Origin: Episyrphus balteatus
Taxonomy: Eukaryota; Arthropoda; Insecta; Diptera; Syrphidae
Reading direction: 5' to 3'
NCBI RefSeq assembly: GCF_945859705.1
Contig: NC_079135.1
Coordinates: 127,280,551 to 127,344,550 of the forward strand
Length of the DNA stretch: 64,000 nt
The position numbers were made by a program, and so were the translations under genes. This document shows, piece after piece, positions 1-10,908 of this stretch (the stretch's first letter is position 1; each line of letters opens with the position of its first letter). Below the pieces are notes generated by a model. It did no database searches and was not told the origin of the DNA. It saw nothing but the letters and a program-made list of their open reading frames with translations.

Positions 1-44
1 ATAATGTAGTTCGCCGCTCAGGATTTCAAAAAAAAAAATAGAAC

Positions 45-69
45 AGAGCTGAGCGGCTGAGCGGCTGAG
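45..69. repeat. short 8-bp tandem repeat (GCTGAGCG)
   Basis: Three consecutive GCTGAGCG-type units lie directly before the left terminus of the next element. The stretch is GC-rich compared with its surroundings. It may belong to the end of the element rather than to the host flank. Confidence 0.6.
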
Positions 70-1774
70 CGACGTCGCACACTGGGGAAATTTGTATGGG
101 AGTGCGGAAAAAATTAAATAAAAACTGAACTACTGAATAGATTTGGATGAAATTTTCAGGGATGACAGTTTTCGTCGTAAGAAATTATTATTATTCATTT
201 CCGCCCACTGCCACGCCCTTTTAAAAAAATTTGTGAGAGTAATAAAGAATTCCGATTCTCAATTTACTTGTACTTATAGCATTTATTTTTTAATTTTTTT
301 GTATTATTGGAACCACCTCACCGATTTTAAATACATTAAATGGAAAAGAATAACTCATAGTAGGTACTGTTGTCGAGGTCCACGTTCACGCAAAATAAAA
401 AACCCAAATTATAGGTAGTTAAAAATTATTAAAAAAAAAACACTTTTTTCATTTTTTATACAAATTTTTCAAAAGTTTATTCTTTTAAGAGAGCCATTTT
501 TAGCTCAATTAAATGACTCTGATTCTTCTTAATAAAGGAAGGGGTCAGATGATCTGTATTTTTCAATAATAATTTCGATTTAAATCTTGAGACATTCCAT
601 TAGATATCTTAAAATTCCCATTATTAATAAAATGTATAATAATAAGACGCATAATCCCTTTTCACTCGTTTTTAATTTGAATAGTTTTCAATATATTATG
701 TACTTACATTTCAGTTACATATAACGAAAATTAATTTTTCTGAGCCAAGTTCAAAAAATCAAATGTAATTTTATTGTAGTAGATTTGTAAAAAAATGTGT
801 TACGAATTAATTTTATTTTCTCTATTTGTCTTTTCGGATAAAAATTTCAAGCTTGCAGCCAAAAAAACAAAAATCTGACAAAAAGGAGGTTTTTTACTTT
901 TCAATTTTCTCGAAAACTAGAAGGCATAGAAACATATGGTTTTCAGTGTTTGGTAAGGAATTAATTAAGGCAGTGTTCTTCATCATTCAAATTGAATTCA
1001 AATCCGCAGCCTTGTCAAAAATAGTATTGGATATGTTTTTTTTTATTTTTTTTTTTTTCAAAATTTTGACTTTGAAATCAATTATTTCAAAAACAATTCA
1101 CTTAAAGAACTTAATTTAAAAGCTCAAATTAAGCCTAATATTTTGGCTTTTAAAAAAAGTATCATTTATAACTGTAAGTGTTACCATTGATTTTTAATAT
1201 TTTTTTTGTTATTTTAAGTAATTTTTTAAGAAAATGATTTTTGCGACCAAATGAAGTTTTCAATTGCCAATAAAAATCGCAGTGGCACCTGGTGGCACCC
1301 AAATTTGGCCTTCATCGAAAGGGAATTTCATTAGGAAAAAGTTTTTGATAGTCTCTAACTGTAGGCAAGTGTAGCTAAAATTATATATACAAAAATATGA
1401 AAAAATTAAGCCATTTTTTTCTCTTTTCTTTAAATAATTATATAAAATAATTAACATCTTTAAAATTAATAATTTCTTCGATTTACAATAGACAAACGAT
1501 GGCTTCTTTACGGAAAAATAAAAGTGTATGAGTCGGCTCAAGCTAAAAAAAATTACACAGCTTTAATTTGAGGGTATTTTCACTTCGTTTTTTATACTTT
1601 CAACAACTTGTCCCTTTACAAAGCTCTAAAAAGTAAACTACAAGTCCGATTTTAGTAATTCTTTCTGATTTTGATTCAGATTTTATTCTAGAATTTAGAA
1701 ATACTATTGAAATATTCTCCGAGGAACTTTAAATTTTGGACTTTTTTCCGCAAAATCCCCAGTGTGCGTCGTCG
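70..1774. mobile_element. ~1.7 kb terminal-inverted-repeat element, CACACTGGGG ends
   Basis: The left end (about 70-110: CGACGTCGCACACTGGGG, then a run ending GTGCGGAAAAAA) is the inverted complement, with a few changes, of the right end at 1741-1774 (TTTTTTCCGC ... CCCCAGTGTGCGTCGTCG). If the termini are CACACTGGGG/CCCCAGTGTG, the flanks share a direct CGTCG pentamer, a possible target-site duplication. If the GACG bases belong to the inverted repeat, no duplication is visible. The interior is AT-rich and holds only short, unrecognisable open frames on both strands, so it is a non-autonomous or decayed copy. Superfamily not assigned. Confidence 0.5.
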
Positions 1775-1938
1775 CCTTTTAAACTTTTTCTCAATTAACT
1801 ATGGTAATTCCAACAAATTATGTACATCAATTTTTTCGTTAGACCACCTTTAGTTCAAAAATTATGACAAAAAAAAAACTTTTTTCAAATTACCAACCTC
1901 TTAAAAATCAAAATTTGTATGTTTTTTCATTGTAAAAA
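1775..1938. other. AT-rich spacer
   Basis: Low-complexity AT-rich DNA between two elements. No gene or repeat signal was recognised. Confidence 0.5.
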
Positions 1939-1941
1939 TTA

Positions 1942-2453
1942 CACCGGCACACAAAAAAAAAAAGTGTCATGTACCAGGAACCAGACCTATCTTTTTATAT
2001 GTTTTTGGACCAGCTGAATCAGAATTTCAAGTCCGTTTGGCCATTTCACCCTCCAGGGTGACCGGTCAAAACGGACTTAAAATTGGGATTCAGCGTTTCC
2101 AAAACCATATATAGAAAGATAGGTCTGGTTCCTGGTAATACAACTTTTTTTTTTTTGTGTGCTGGCACGTCGTGACATGTCATGTACCAGGAACCAGACC
2201 TATCTTTCTATATGTTTTTGGACCCGCTGAATTTCAATTTTAAGTCCGTTTTGTCCGAACACCCTCCAGTTTTGAGAAAAATGCAAAAAACTCCAAAAAA
2301 TTCATAAAAATTCAAACAAAATGCAGTCACAGCTCAAAACTGAAGGGTGACCGGGCCTAACGGACTTGAAATTCGGATTCAGCGTACCCAAAAACATATA
2401 GAAAGATAGGTCTTTTTCCTGGTACATGACACTTTTTTTTTTGTGTGCCGGTG
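1942..2453. mobile_element. 512-bp MITE made of two hairpins, TTA target-site duplication
   Basis: The element starts CACCGGCACACAAAA and ends with the complement, TTTTGTGTGCCGGTG. It is flanked by TTA at 1939-1941 and 2454-2456. The inverted arms extend about 100 bp and include GTACCAGGAACCAGACCTAT, AGTCCGTT and TATATGTTTTTGG blocks. The same arms occur four times: a first hairpin (1942 to about 2167, ending GTGTGCTGGCAC) is followed head to tail by a second (about 2178 to 2453). A 3-bp TTA/TAA duplication is typical of PIF/Harbinger elements, but no transposase is present, so that assignment is an inference. Confidence 0.75.
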
Positions 2454-2715
2454 TTATCTTTCCTATACATTTCTTCAGTTAACCGTGGTTATTCCAATAA
2501 ATTTCTTCACTATTCTGGTTTTTCCTTCTTTTGATTTTTTAGAGGTTGGCAATTTGAAAGTGAAATACTGACGATTATTATAAAGACTTTCTTTGCTATT
2601 TTAGTTTTCAAAAAAGTAGAAATATTTCCAAAGTTGATGTTAGGTCGAAAGATATTACAATTTGAATTCATTAAATTTTGCTGTTTCTTGTAATATGTAG
2701 GAGGAACACTTTAAA

Positions 2716-3155
2716 AAAGGCAAGTAGTATTGGTTTCGTGTCAAAAAAAAGTTCAAAGTTTTAATTAATATAACATATCTAACACTACGATGATGGAGAA
2801 GGCCAAAAAAGTGGGTTTCATCATGACGTCTCTCGGTCGGTGCTCGGTGCGCCCATCTGTACATAAAGCTGCAACTTAAACGAGTGGACGGATTTTCTTG
2901 AAATTTGGTACAGAATACAGAATTGTCTTAGCTTTTTTAACAGAACTGCATTTTTAATTTTTCTCAAAAATATCGTATACCTAATTGAAATATGGCGTTG
3001 ACGTTCCTTGCGGAAAATGACATTTTGCTTATTTACGTATATTTCGTTGATGGCTGGACAGATTTTATTTAAACCTTACAAACAAATAGCTACTTCTTAT
3101 CATTCTGAATAACTTTGTGCATTCAAATTAAAAACCGAAAAAAAAATTGAACAAA
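2716..3155 (+). repeat. dispersed GTCC-type repeat (family C), partial copy
   Basis: It carries the family hallmarks in order: GGCAAGTAGTATTGGTTTCG, an ACGATGATGGAGAAGGCCAAAA block, a degenerate TCGGTGC/CATCTGTAC stretch where other copies have (GTCC/GTCT)n, then AAACGAGTGGACGGATTTTC and a run ending in TTTGGTACAGA. Copies lie at 20.44, 23.5, 39.2, 43.1 and 59.3 kb. This copy lacks the 3' end (AGAGCAAGT...CGACCCAGTCGTGCA) and runs into the next repeat. Confidence 0.65.
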
Positions 3156-3990
3156 ATAAAAAAAAAAATCATGTGTGCAATTCACACAAAAATCGAAAAT
3201 ATATAACTTTTTTTATTCCATCATTTTTTTTATATGATAACCTACAATAAATTTTATACCATCTGAAAACTTATTGTCTCAGCTCAAAATATTAATATCG
3301 ACCATGTCTATACAACATCTACAAAAAGAGTTAGAATTTTTAACCCAATTAGTTTTCATAAAAAAAGCAATACAATCAATCTCTTTTCTCTTCTAACGCC
3401 ATTAAATCAATTTTTTAAAAGACAACCTATAATAAATATCATTATTATTTCACCTTTTAAATGAGGCTTCAATCATATTTCTACCATGCCTACAAAAAAA
3501 GTAAGAATTTTTTAAAGCCAACCATGTCGAAATTTCAAACTGAGATTACGGTACTTCCTACACTGGTTGCTGGTCATCGGCAACAGATCTTCACAGGTGA
3601 TTTGAGGTATTTTTCAAGTTTTTCATTTAGAGATTATATAACTTGTAGATCACGTACCATTATGTGTGATATATCAAATGAAAGGTAATATTATCACTTT
3701 ATCAGCATGCGTATTAAAGTGAAATAATTATGTTATGTGCTCTAGATCAAAAGATATAACGTGTTTAGAAAAAGAACATCTTTTTACCGTTATCTCAAAA
3801 TTTTGAATATGAAATAAATTGAAATTTTGCACAATCATAATTTATTTAATTACCTATCTACTGTAAAAATTTCATTCATCTATCTATTAAAAAAAAAAGT
3901 TATGATCAATTGATTTTTCATGTCGCTTTTTCATTTCATCTTGTTTCAAATCACTACGATACTAAAGATATTTTCACTTCAAAAATATTT
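3156..3990 (+). repeat. dispersed repeat family B, near full-length
   Basis: It begins with a palindromic GTGTGCAATTCACAC and ends in CTACGATACTAAAGA followed by TTTTCACTTCAAAAA. In between are subrepeats (ACAACCTA...TTTTATACCATCTGAAAA...TTATTGTCTCAGCTCAAA) and a conserved core with TCGAAATTTCAAACTGAGAT and ACGGTACTTCCTACACTGG. The core is open for about 75 codons in one frame here and at 49876, but the copies differ mainly at amino-acid-changing sites, so it is treated as non-coding. Other copies are at 8951, 24938 (reverse), 49862 and 50385. Confidence 0.7.
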
Positions 3991-4800
3991 TATATATTTA
4001 TATATTTTTACTACAAATGTTCATATAGATACTAAGTAATGAAAAAGATTATTTTTTTGGTGCCATGAAATACTCCCAAGTGAAATAAGGCAGCCTTTTG
4101 AAAATCGGCATAATTTTAATTTTCAAAAGAGAAATAAAGCCATTTTTCAACATTTGGCTTTATTTATCTATCACGTCAATTTATTTCCAGAAAAAAAAAA
4201 ACAAATGTGCCTCGTTTCGGTTTATTGAAGGGGAGAATCCATTTTGAGGTATGGAGATAAAAATTCGCGCGAATTTTTATTTATTTCTTATATTTCGTCA
4301 GCTGTATTCTCTTTAAATAGTTTCTATAGACATTATTTATGCAAAAAAAAAATACGTGGGTCATAAGTCCCGAAATTTTTAAATTAATAAATTGTTGTTT
4401 TAAGAACCACATTTGAGATCTGGAGCGTTTTTTTTTTAAGAATATGGTTCTGCCTTCATCAAAATACCAGCGTCCATGAATAGAACCCAACCCAATTTCA
4501 AGGGTTTAATTTCTAATTTTATGACTACAATAGGTATATTTTCTTTCCCTTTTCTTCATCGAAATTAGTTAAAATTGCTCAGGTTTAATACCAGAGTAAT
4601 TGAATTCAAAATTCCTCAAGGATATCTGAAATTCAAGAACCTCTCTCTCGTTTCCAGATATTAAGATGAAGTAAAAGTGAGAAACTTTTTCTTGCTGAAA
4701 AATTAAGTATATGTGGTGGCGTTCTTGGTAATGAACTTTTCGAAAGAGTTTTCATTCTATACTCTACCTATACCTAAAAGTTTAGTGTGAATGTGAGTGA
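3991..4800. other. AT-rich low-copy DNA
   Basis: No repeat partner or coding signal was recognised inside the window. Contains short A/T homopolymers only. Confidence 0.4.
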
Positions 4801-5180
4801 ATCTAGAATTCTTCTACTGGGATGATGTTGATGCCTTTGGGCTGTTTGAACGGAAAAAGAGAACATCCACTTTGTTTTGCTAAAATAAAATATACGTATC
4901 TGGAATACGCAATGTAATTTAGTTGAACGACTTTGATATACTCTTTTGTATCTATATGAGTGTCTGCTATAGGCCAGCCAGGCAAAGCCGGGCTGTGTTC
5001 CGTGACTTTGTGTCTATTTAACGTGATTACTATGCGAGCAAATATTGCCTTGGCATTCGCATTCTCGCAATTCTCATTCGCATCCACAGCCAGCATCCTC
5101 ATTCGCATTCACAATCTTTCCTCCAAGAAAAATATGATGATGAGAGAAGGGGAAGGGGGCTAAACCCCCCTTCAGCACCC
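4800..5180. other. GC-richer low-copy block with repeated ATTCGCATT/TTCGCAA
   Basis: This block stands out against its AT-rich flanks. Between about 5030 and 5112 it has GCATTCGCATTCTCGCAA, CATTCGCATCC and CATTCGCATTCAC in close succession. Small open frames on both strands overlap each other and look like chance. The motif resembles the one enriched at 12-17.6 kb, so this may be regulatory DNA, but that is an inference. Confidence 0.35.
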
Positions 5181-6010
5181 TCTAAATTGTCAGAACTCAT
5201 CCTTTGTGTTTGTTAATTGGGGTTCAATTTATTAGTGCGGGGATGTAGTCATACCTCTACACAAGAACAAGAAATATAAATATGTACGTGGTGCCTCATG
5301 AAAATTAGATGAGGGTATTTATATGATGATGGAATTTTGAGAGGTGGGTATTTTTTGGATAGCGACGAGGATTTGTGGTTGGTCTAAGAAGTAAATTGGG
5401 ATGTTTTTTTGTATTTTTTCTTTTTTGTTATTTTATTTTCTGCTTTCGTTTTTCTTTGGCAATGTTAAGTTTAAGTTAATTGTGTCTACTGACTTTGAAT
5501 GTGTACTTAGACATTTGGGGTTTTAAAAATAAGGTGGGTGCTACTGACTGCTTGGGTGGGTTGGCTGAGTGTGGGAGAATTGACTTTTTGTTAAGATTTC
5601 AATGAAGTCTTAACGAAGTCAAAGTTTGCATGCAAATTAAGTGAAAAAGTTGAAAAAAAAGGGATACGAAGGGAAAGTATAAAAATGTAGGAGTCGGGAT
5701 ACATTGAATGTTAAGTTGTCTTTTTGAATTAATCTTAAGCAATTCAGATATTTTTATTTGGATTGAGTTTAAATACATTTTTAATGTAAACATTCATTTG
5801 GTATATAATTCAACGTTTTTCGGCTGAAGAGTTCAATTTGATTTAATATTGTTATATTGGATCTTGAACTTGAGAGGATTTCGGAATGAAAGATAGTAAC
5901 TTTGATATGTTTTTAAGAGTTTAAGAGTCAGCAACGCGATAATGAAAATTTTAATATTCATATAAACAAAAGCTTAAAATTTTAAAAAATTAAAAGTTAC
6001 TTGACAATGC
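5181..6010. other. AT-rich low-copy DNA
   Basis: No gene, RNA or repeat recognised. T- and A-rich tracts and short chance reading frames only. Confidence 0.4.
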
Positions 6011-6034
6011 TTAAAATTGGTTTATAAAAACATT

Positions 6035-6420
6035 TTATAAATTACTTGGCCCAAAAGTACGACTTTTGAAAACTTCTACATCTACTGCAGGTTTAGCTGG
6101 CAGGTGTGGTTTAAAATGTACAATCTCCTGATTTATTAAACTGTGAAGAAGCTTCAGAGACACAGACGACACCCTGTTGGAATAGAAAAAGTAGACATTA
6201 TATATGCAATATTTACTTTTCTTTCATTACAATGCACAATGAGTCTAAATCATGAATTAATATCATATGGAAAAGCAAAATTTGTCAATCCTAGGCGATT
6301 TTCATCCAGTGTGGTAACCAATGTAGTGTACAGAGCCATGTCTAAATTAGAGATACTGCTTCTTATAGCCTTTTTTTCTTGTGTATTTTTGGTCCTAAAT
6401 AGTTCAAAAGTAGCTAGATT
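6035..6420 (-). pseudogene. possible decayed coding fragment or two small exons, unknown product
   Basis: On the minus strand two neighbouring stretches read like protein. The upstream one (about 6420 to 6250) ends FAFPYDINS then TGA and includes SSISNLDMALYTTLVTTLDE. The downstream one (about 6220 to 6035) includes SVSLKLLHSLINQEIVHFKP and closes SRTFGPSNL then TAA. The two are in different frames. A CTTTTTCTATTCCAACAG sequence before the second resembles a splice acceptor, and TAATCTAG before the first could be another. No family was recognised. It could be two host exons, a decayed transposon gene or chance. The overlapping 107-codon plus-strand frame looks less protein-like. Confidence 0.25.
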
Positions 6421-6429
6421 AGATCAGGG

Positions 6430-6758
6430 ATTCAGAGGTAAGCAAGCCAGAGGTAGATTACAATAGACATGAATATTATTATACCTATAATACTAACATA
6501 AGAGTGTCCCTTTGGATACCACAGACTACTCCTTTGAGTTTTTTTTTTACAATAAGCTCGTTAAACATAGGTTCTCCATTGAAGTTCCGACTAGAATCTT
6601 GGGCATCGGATAACTTAAGCCCAAGGTTTTTTGCTTTTTTGGGAAGAATCTTGGAACCCACCTGAGCTTACCTAAGCATTAATATAAAGCTTCACACAAC
6701 AACAATATTCAAAACTTCAATTTTGATAAAAATTATTGTTATAGGTACAGTTGTACAG
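6430..6758. other. AT-rich spacer
   Basis: No gene or repeat recognised. It ends at the CAGT before the foldback element. Confidence 0.4.
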
Positions 6759-6759
6759 T

Positions 6760-8947
6760 AGGGTGGGTCAAAAAATTCTAAATTTTTTTTTTTGAACAAA
6801 TATGAACTCTTTATATTAATGGGAAGGTCCTCCGCTTCGCAATTTTCCATTTTTACATCAAGCTTCTATTAAAAACAATCATATTTTTAAAAATCAACTT
6901 TTTAGCTAATTTCTTTACATATTCTTGTAGAAAATTGAACGCTCTACAAAAAAGGCCTTACACACTTTTTCGTTTATCTAACCGTTTAATAGATATTTGA
7001 GGTTCAAACATCGAGAAAATCTTTAAAAATTCGTTTTTTGTTAATAATTTTGTAACAAATTGAAAAATTATAATAATCAAACGCGCAAGACATATTCTTG
7101 TACAAAATTGATTGCTCCACAAAAAAGGTCCTGATAACTTTTTTCATTAATCTAAGCGTTATAAAGATATTCGAGGTCAAATTTAAATAAAATTATAAAA
7201 AAACTTTTTACTTTTCAAAATTTTCTAAATTACTGAAAATTCATTATTATCAAGTTAACAAGATGTATTCTCATAGAGGCTTAAATGTTTTACAATGAAG
7301 TCCTTGGAACAAAATTGATTGCTTTGACCGTTCAGAAGATATTCGTATCCAAACCAATGCCCAATGATTTCAATAGTTTTCTTATGACCCGTATGTATTT
7401 GGATACGAATATCTTCTAAACGGTTAAAGCAATCAATTTGATGCCAAGGAGCCCTTACAAGAATACATCCTGTTATTTTGAAAATAATGAATTGTTAGTG
7501 AATTGGAAAATTTTGAAAAGTAAAAAATATTTTTATATATTTTATTTAATTTTGACCTCGAATATCTTTACAATGGTTAGATTAATGAAAAATGTTATTA
7601 GGACCTTTTTTGTGGAGCAATCAATTTCCTACAAGAATATGTCTTTCGCGTTTGATTATTATAATTTTTCAATTTGTTACAAAATTATTAACAAAAAACG
7701 AATTTTTAAAGATTTTCTCGATTTTTGGACCTCAAATATCTATTAAACTGTTAGATAAACGAAAAAAGTGTCTGAGACCTTTTTTGTAGAGCGTTCAATT
7801 ATCTACAAGAATATGTAAAAAAAATTAGCTAAAAAGTCAATTAATAAAAAACTGATTTTTTTTAGTAGGGTAAGCGGGGCACATTTGACACCGGGGCACA
7901 TTTGACTTTGCGTTTTTTGGTATGATCTTGCACTTAATTAACAATTATTGTTTGGATGAAGAAAGAAGCTTAGTTTGATTTAAAGAAATTTTGCGAAATC
8001 TCACAGTCTTTCATTAACTTTTCGCGGAGTATAACGTGTTTTTGTGTTTTTTGTATTTCTGATCTAATTTTTGACCACCGGTATGTAAGCGATTTCTGAA
8101 CCTAATAAAAAAGTTTTTTTAATGGTGAATCAATATTTTGATAGCACTATGCTTAAAGTTAAATAAATTAAAACCAGTTTTGTAAAGAAATAGTATTAGT
8201 TATTGAAAAAAAAGAAAAACAGTTATGAGGCTCCTTAGGGGCACCTTTGACTTTTGCAATGTGGGCACAGTTTTACGTTGATTTTGGGGAATTATATATT
8301 TACAAAATTATTTAAAAATAAATCGACATCGATTAATTTTGATTAAGATTTAAATGGAGAGATTTTTTGAAATATTTTATGGTTTTTTGTTTTTTCTTCT
8401 TCTTTTTAGAAAAAAAATGTTTTGATTTATTTTTTTCGTTATATTGTTTAGTAGATTGTTTAAAACCAAACATTTTTTTTTCAAACTAAACCGCTGATAG
8501 TTTTAAAAATATTATGCACACGATGCGGGGTTTAATCCACCATTGTCAAATGTACCCTTTTTAAAGTCAAATGTGCCCCGGTCCCGGGGCACTTTTGACA
8601 AACTGACTTTTTTTAGAAAACATTATTTTTTTAAATGTTGTAATGTTGTAAGACAAAAAAAATTACTGTTAGTATTATCTTGAATAGTCAATAAATCAAA
8701 TACAAAACAAGATATTGGAAAACATTAACAGTTTTCGAAAATACAGACCTTTAAAAACTAAGTGTCAAATGTACCCCCTTCTCCCCTACCTAGAAGCTTG
8801 ATGTAAAAATGGAAAATTGCGAAGCGGAGGACCTTCCCATTAATATAAAGAGCTCATATTTGGTGTGTATATTCTAGAGATGTCTAGCAATCGATTTTTC
8901 GGAGTACGAAATCGAAAAAACCAATTTCGATTTTTTTGACCCACCCT
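6760..8947. mobile_element. 2.2 kb foldback element, AGGGTGGGTC ends, with nested insertion
   Basis: The whole element is an inverted repeat. The left arm (6760 to about 7359) starts AGGGTGGGTCAAAAAA and contains AAGGTCCTCCGCTTCGCAAT. The right arm runs from about 7397 to 7864 and resumes at 8793, ending TTTTTTGACCCACCCT. The loop lies at about 7360-7396. The flanks share AGT (6757-6759 and 8948-8950); equally, they fit a TA duplication if the element is read as GGGTGGGTC...GACCCACCC. The arms have diverged by several percent, so the element is not recent. Short open frames in the arms are not transposases. A second, shorter copy lies at 40075-40570. Confidence 0.75.
7865..8790. mobile_element. 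926-bp element nested in the foldback arm, GTAGGG/CCCTACC ends, TA duplication
   Basis: It interrupts the right arm of the foldback exactly between sequences that are contiguous in the left arm. It is flanked by TA (7863-7864 and 8791-8792). The left end GTAGGGTAAGCGGGGCACAT, followed by TTGACACC, pairs with the right end GTGTCAAATGTACCCC followed by CTTCTCCCCTACC. GGGGCACATTTGAC motifs recur inside (7879, 7895, 8236, 8555-8600) in both orientations. A TA duplication suggests the Tc1/mariner mode. No transposase ORF is present. Confidence 0.75.
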
Positions 8948-8950
8948 AGT

Positions 8951-9150
8951 GTTCTACCGTTATCTCAGGATTGTGAATTTGAAATAATTTTGTACAAATA
9001 CAGTCTTTTTTATTTCATGTCAGCATAAATTTCATTCATCTATCTATTAAAACAAAAATATTTTAATCAATCAATTTTTACTGTCGATTTTTCATTTTAT
9101 CTTGTTTCGAATCACTACGATACTAAAGATGTTTTCACTTCAAAAACCCA
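8951..9150 (+). repeat. 3' fragment of dispersed repeat family B
   Basis: It matches the last 200 bp of the 3156-3990 copy: CCGTTATCTCAGGATTGTGA, then CATTCATCTATCTATTAAAA, then TCACTACGATACTAAAGATG and a TTTTCACTTCAAAAA end. Confidence 0.6.
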
Positions 9151-9205
9151 ATGAAAAAAATTTTTTTTTTTTCCCAGGAAGCCCTTTATTATTTTTTGTT
9201 TTAAC

Positions 9206-9406
9206 GTGACTGAAATGGAGAAACATGTTAAAGAGCTGAGTACGCAATACGAAATATCGACCCAGTCGAAAATAACTTCATGGATTTACTTGCAAATTGT
9301 GGAACCTTCCTCGAAAACTATAGAAAACAGTATGTTCATTATCAGTCTATTGAAAAGAAAAGTGTCTTTGAACCATTTTATAATTAAGATTAGTTTTAAA
9401 GTTTAA
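9206..9406 (+). other. small open frame followed by A-rich tract, unknown
   Basis: A 66-codon frame begins MTEMEKHVKELSTQYEISTQ and is followed within about 10 bp by AAATAAAAAAAAAAACT. Its amino-acid mix is less low-complexity than most frames here. An A-rich tail after a short frame could mark a retrocopy or a 3' exon end, but no target-site duplication or homolog was recognised. Chance remains likely. Confidence 0.15.
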
Positions 9407-9419
9407 ATAAAAAAAAAAA

Positions 9420-10900
9420 CTGTAAACCGACCAGTGTTGCCGTTTTTGAAGTGAAACGCACTTTTAAATCTGGGCCTACGACATGCTTTAGGCATTATCG
9501 AATGCCTGAGGATATCAAATATCTAAGCCAAAATTTGTATTAAAAAAAAAAATTGTTTGAAGAAGTTACAAAGATCACTATTAAAAAAATTGATATTTGA
9601 AAAAAACCAAAGAAAGTGGAGGAATGGTCAATATTATATAAAACTTACTTCTAACCATGCTCAGCCCATCCGCCTCACCAGTTTGCATCCAAACTCTAAT
9701 ATTCCATTAAAATGTTTCTAATCGAATGGAAAATCGAATGCATTTGCATTTAACATTTCAAATGTAAACATATCGAACAATGTTTTACGTTTTAAGCTCC
9801 GATATAAATATAATCAAACCTCGTAAATTTCGATTAGTGGATTTTTTTTGTGTTATTTTCATTAACATTTCATTCAGCTTCCGGCAGCAGCTGTAACAAC
9901 CTCCACATAAATACATATACCTAACTCATATAAGTGCAATCTAAATATATCAACTCATTTATTTCATTATTCACATTCTATTTGTATTACGTTTAATTAC
10001 ACTCGGTAAACAAAACACAAATAAATCACCAAATCATTAACTGTCTCTCCTCTCACCATTATCATCAACCAGCACAGCAACAACAGAAAGCAACCCACCT
10101 CCTTCTGCTCCTTCTACTTCTACAGATTCAAAATGTCATCCAGAATATAAAAGCAGTAATTGTACCACCCTGTGTAGAGGGAGCTTTTCTCTCTCTCTTT
10201 CTCCCACACACCCACAACGACCTACCAAAACAACTTGAAATCCTAGTTTATACGGCTGCATGTAATTAGCGAAGGATTAATCGACCAAAACAGAATCAAT
10301 ATTGATTGCTCCGTTCTGCTTCCTGTTTCGTAATTATGATGGATTATTTAGAATTAATTGTGTGTCTCTCTCTGGCGTCTCTAATAATGGAAGCACCCAG
10401 TTATATTCGGTCGGTGCCATCATCGCATCAAATCGGTTCGGTAGCAGCATCACCGTTTCATATAGATACTCAATTAATATGGAATTAGGATCTAATGCCT
10501 TGTGCGTGCTTTATTTACATTTTGATGAGGCGACAACTCAAAATGTTACAAAAAGTCTTAAATTATATTTTTAGGAGACACAACACACAAAAGAAAAATG
10601 AAGAAAAGGATTGAGGAGCTGGAAGCTGGGAGAAATAGGAGGAATTCATCAATTGATATGGCTTTTGCGTTATTCTTTTTTCTATATTTTAACCCTCTCT
10701 GAAGTGTCCTTGGAAATCGGGTCTGAGATTCTCTCAAATCGGATTGTCTGACCTCTGCCACTGAGAATAACAACAGAAGTCGATTCGATCAGAAGACCAC
10801 TTTTCTGGGTAAATAAACAAATCACCCTTTGATGGGTGACCAGGAGCGGTCTATGAGAGGGGAAAACGGAGTATTTTTTTCAATACAGAAAATTGTTGAG
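9420..10900. other. low-copy DNA with unique, less AT-rich segments
   Basis: No repeat partner is visible in the window. From about 9650 to 10560 it is mixed in composition, with CT-rich tracts (TCTCTCTCTTTCTCCCACAC near 10190) and homeodomain-type sites such as TGTAATTAGCG and GGATTAATCG near 10260-10280. The overlapping 60- and 90-codon frames at 10302-10574 and the reverse frame at 10558-10773 look like chance. A regulatory or intronic role is possible but unproven. Confidence 0.35.
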
Positions 10901-10908
10901 AATTCTTA

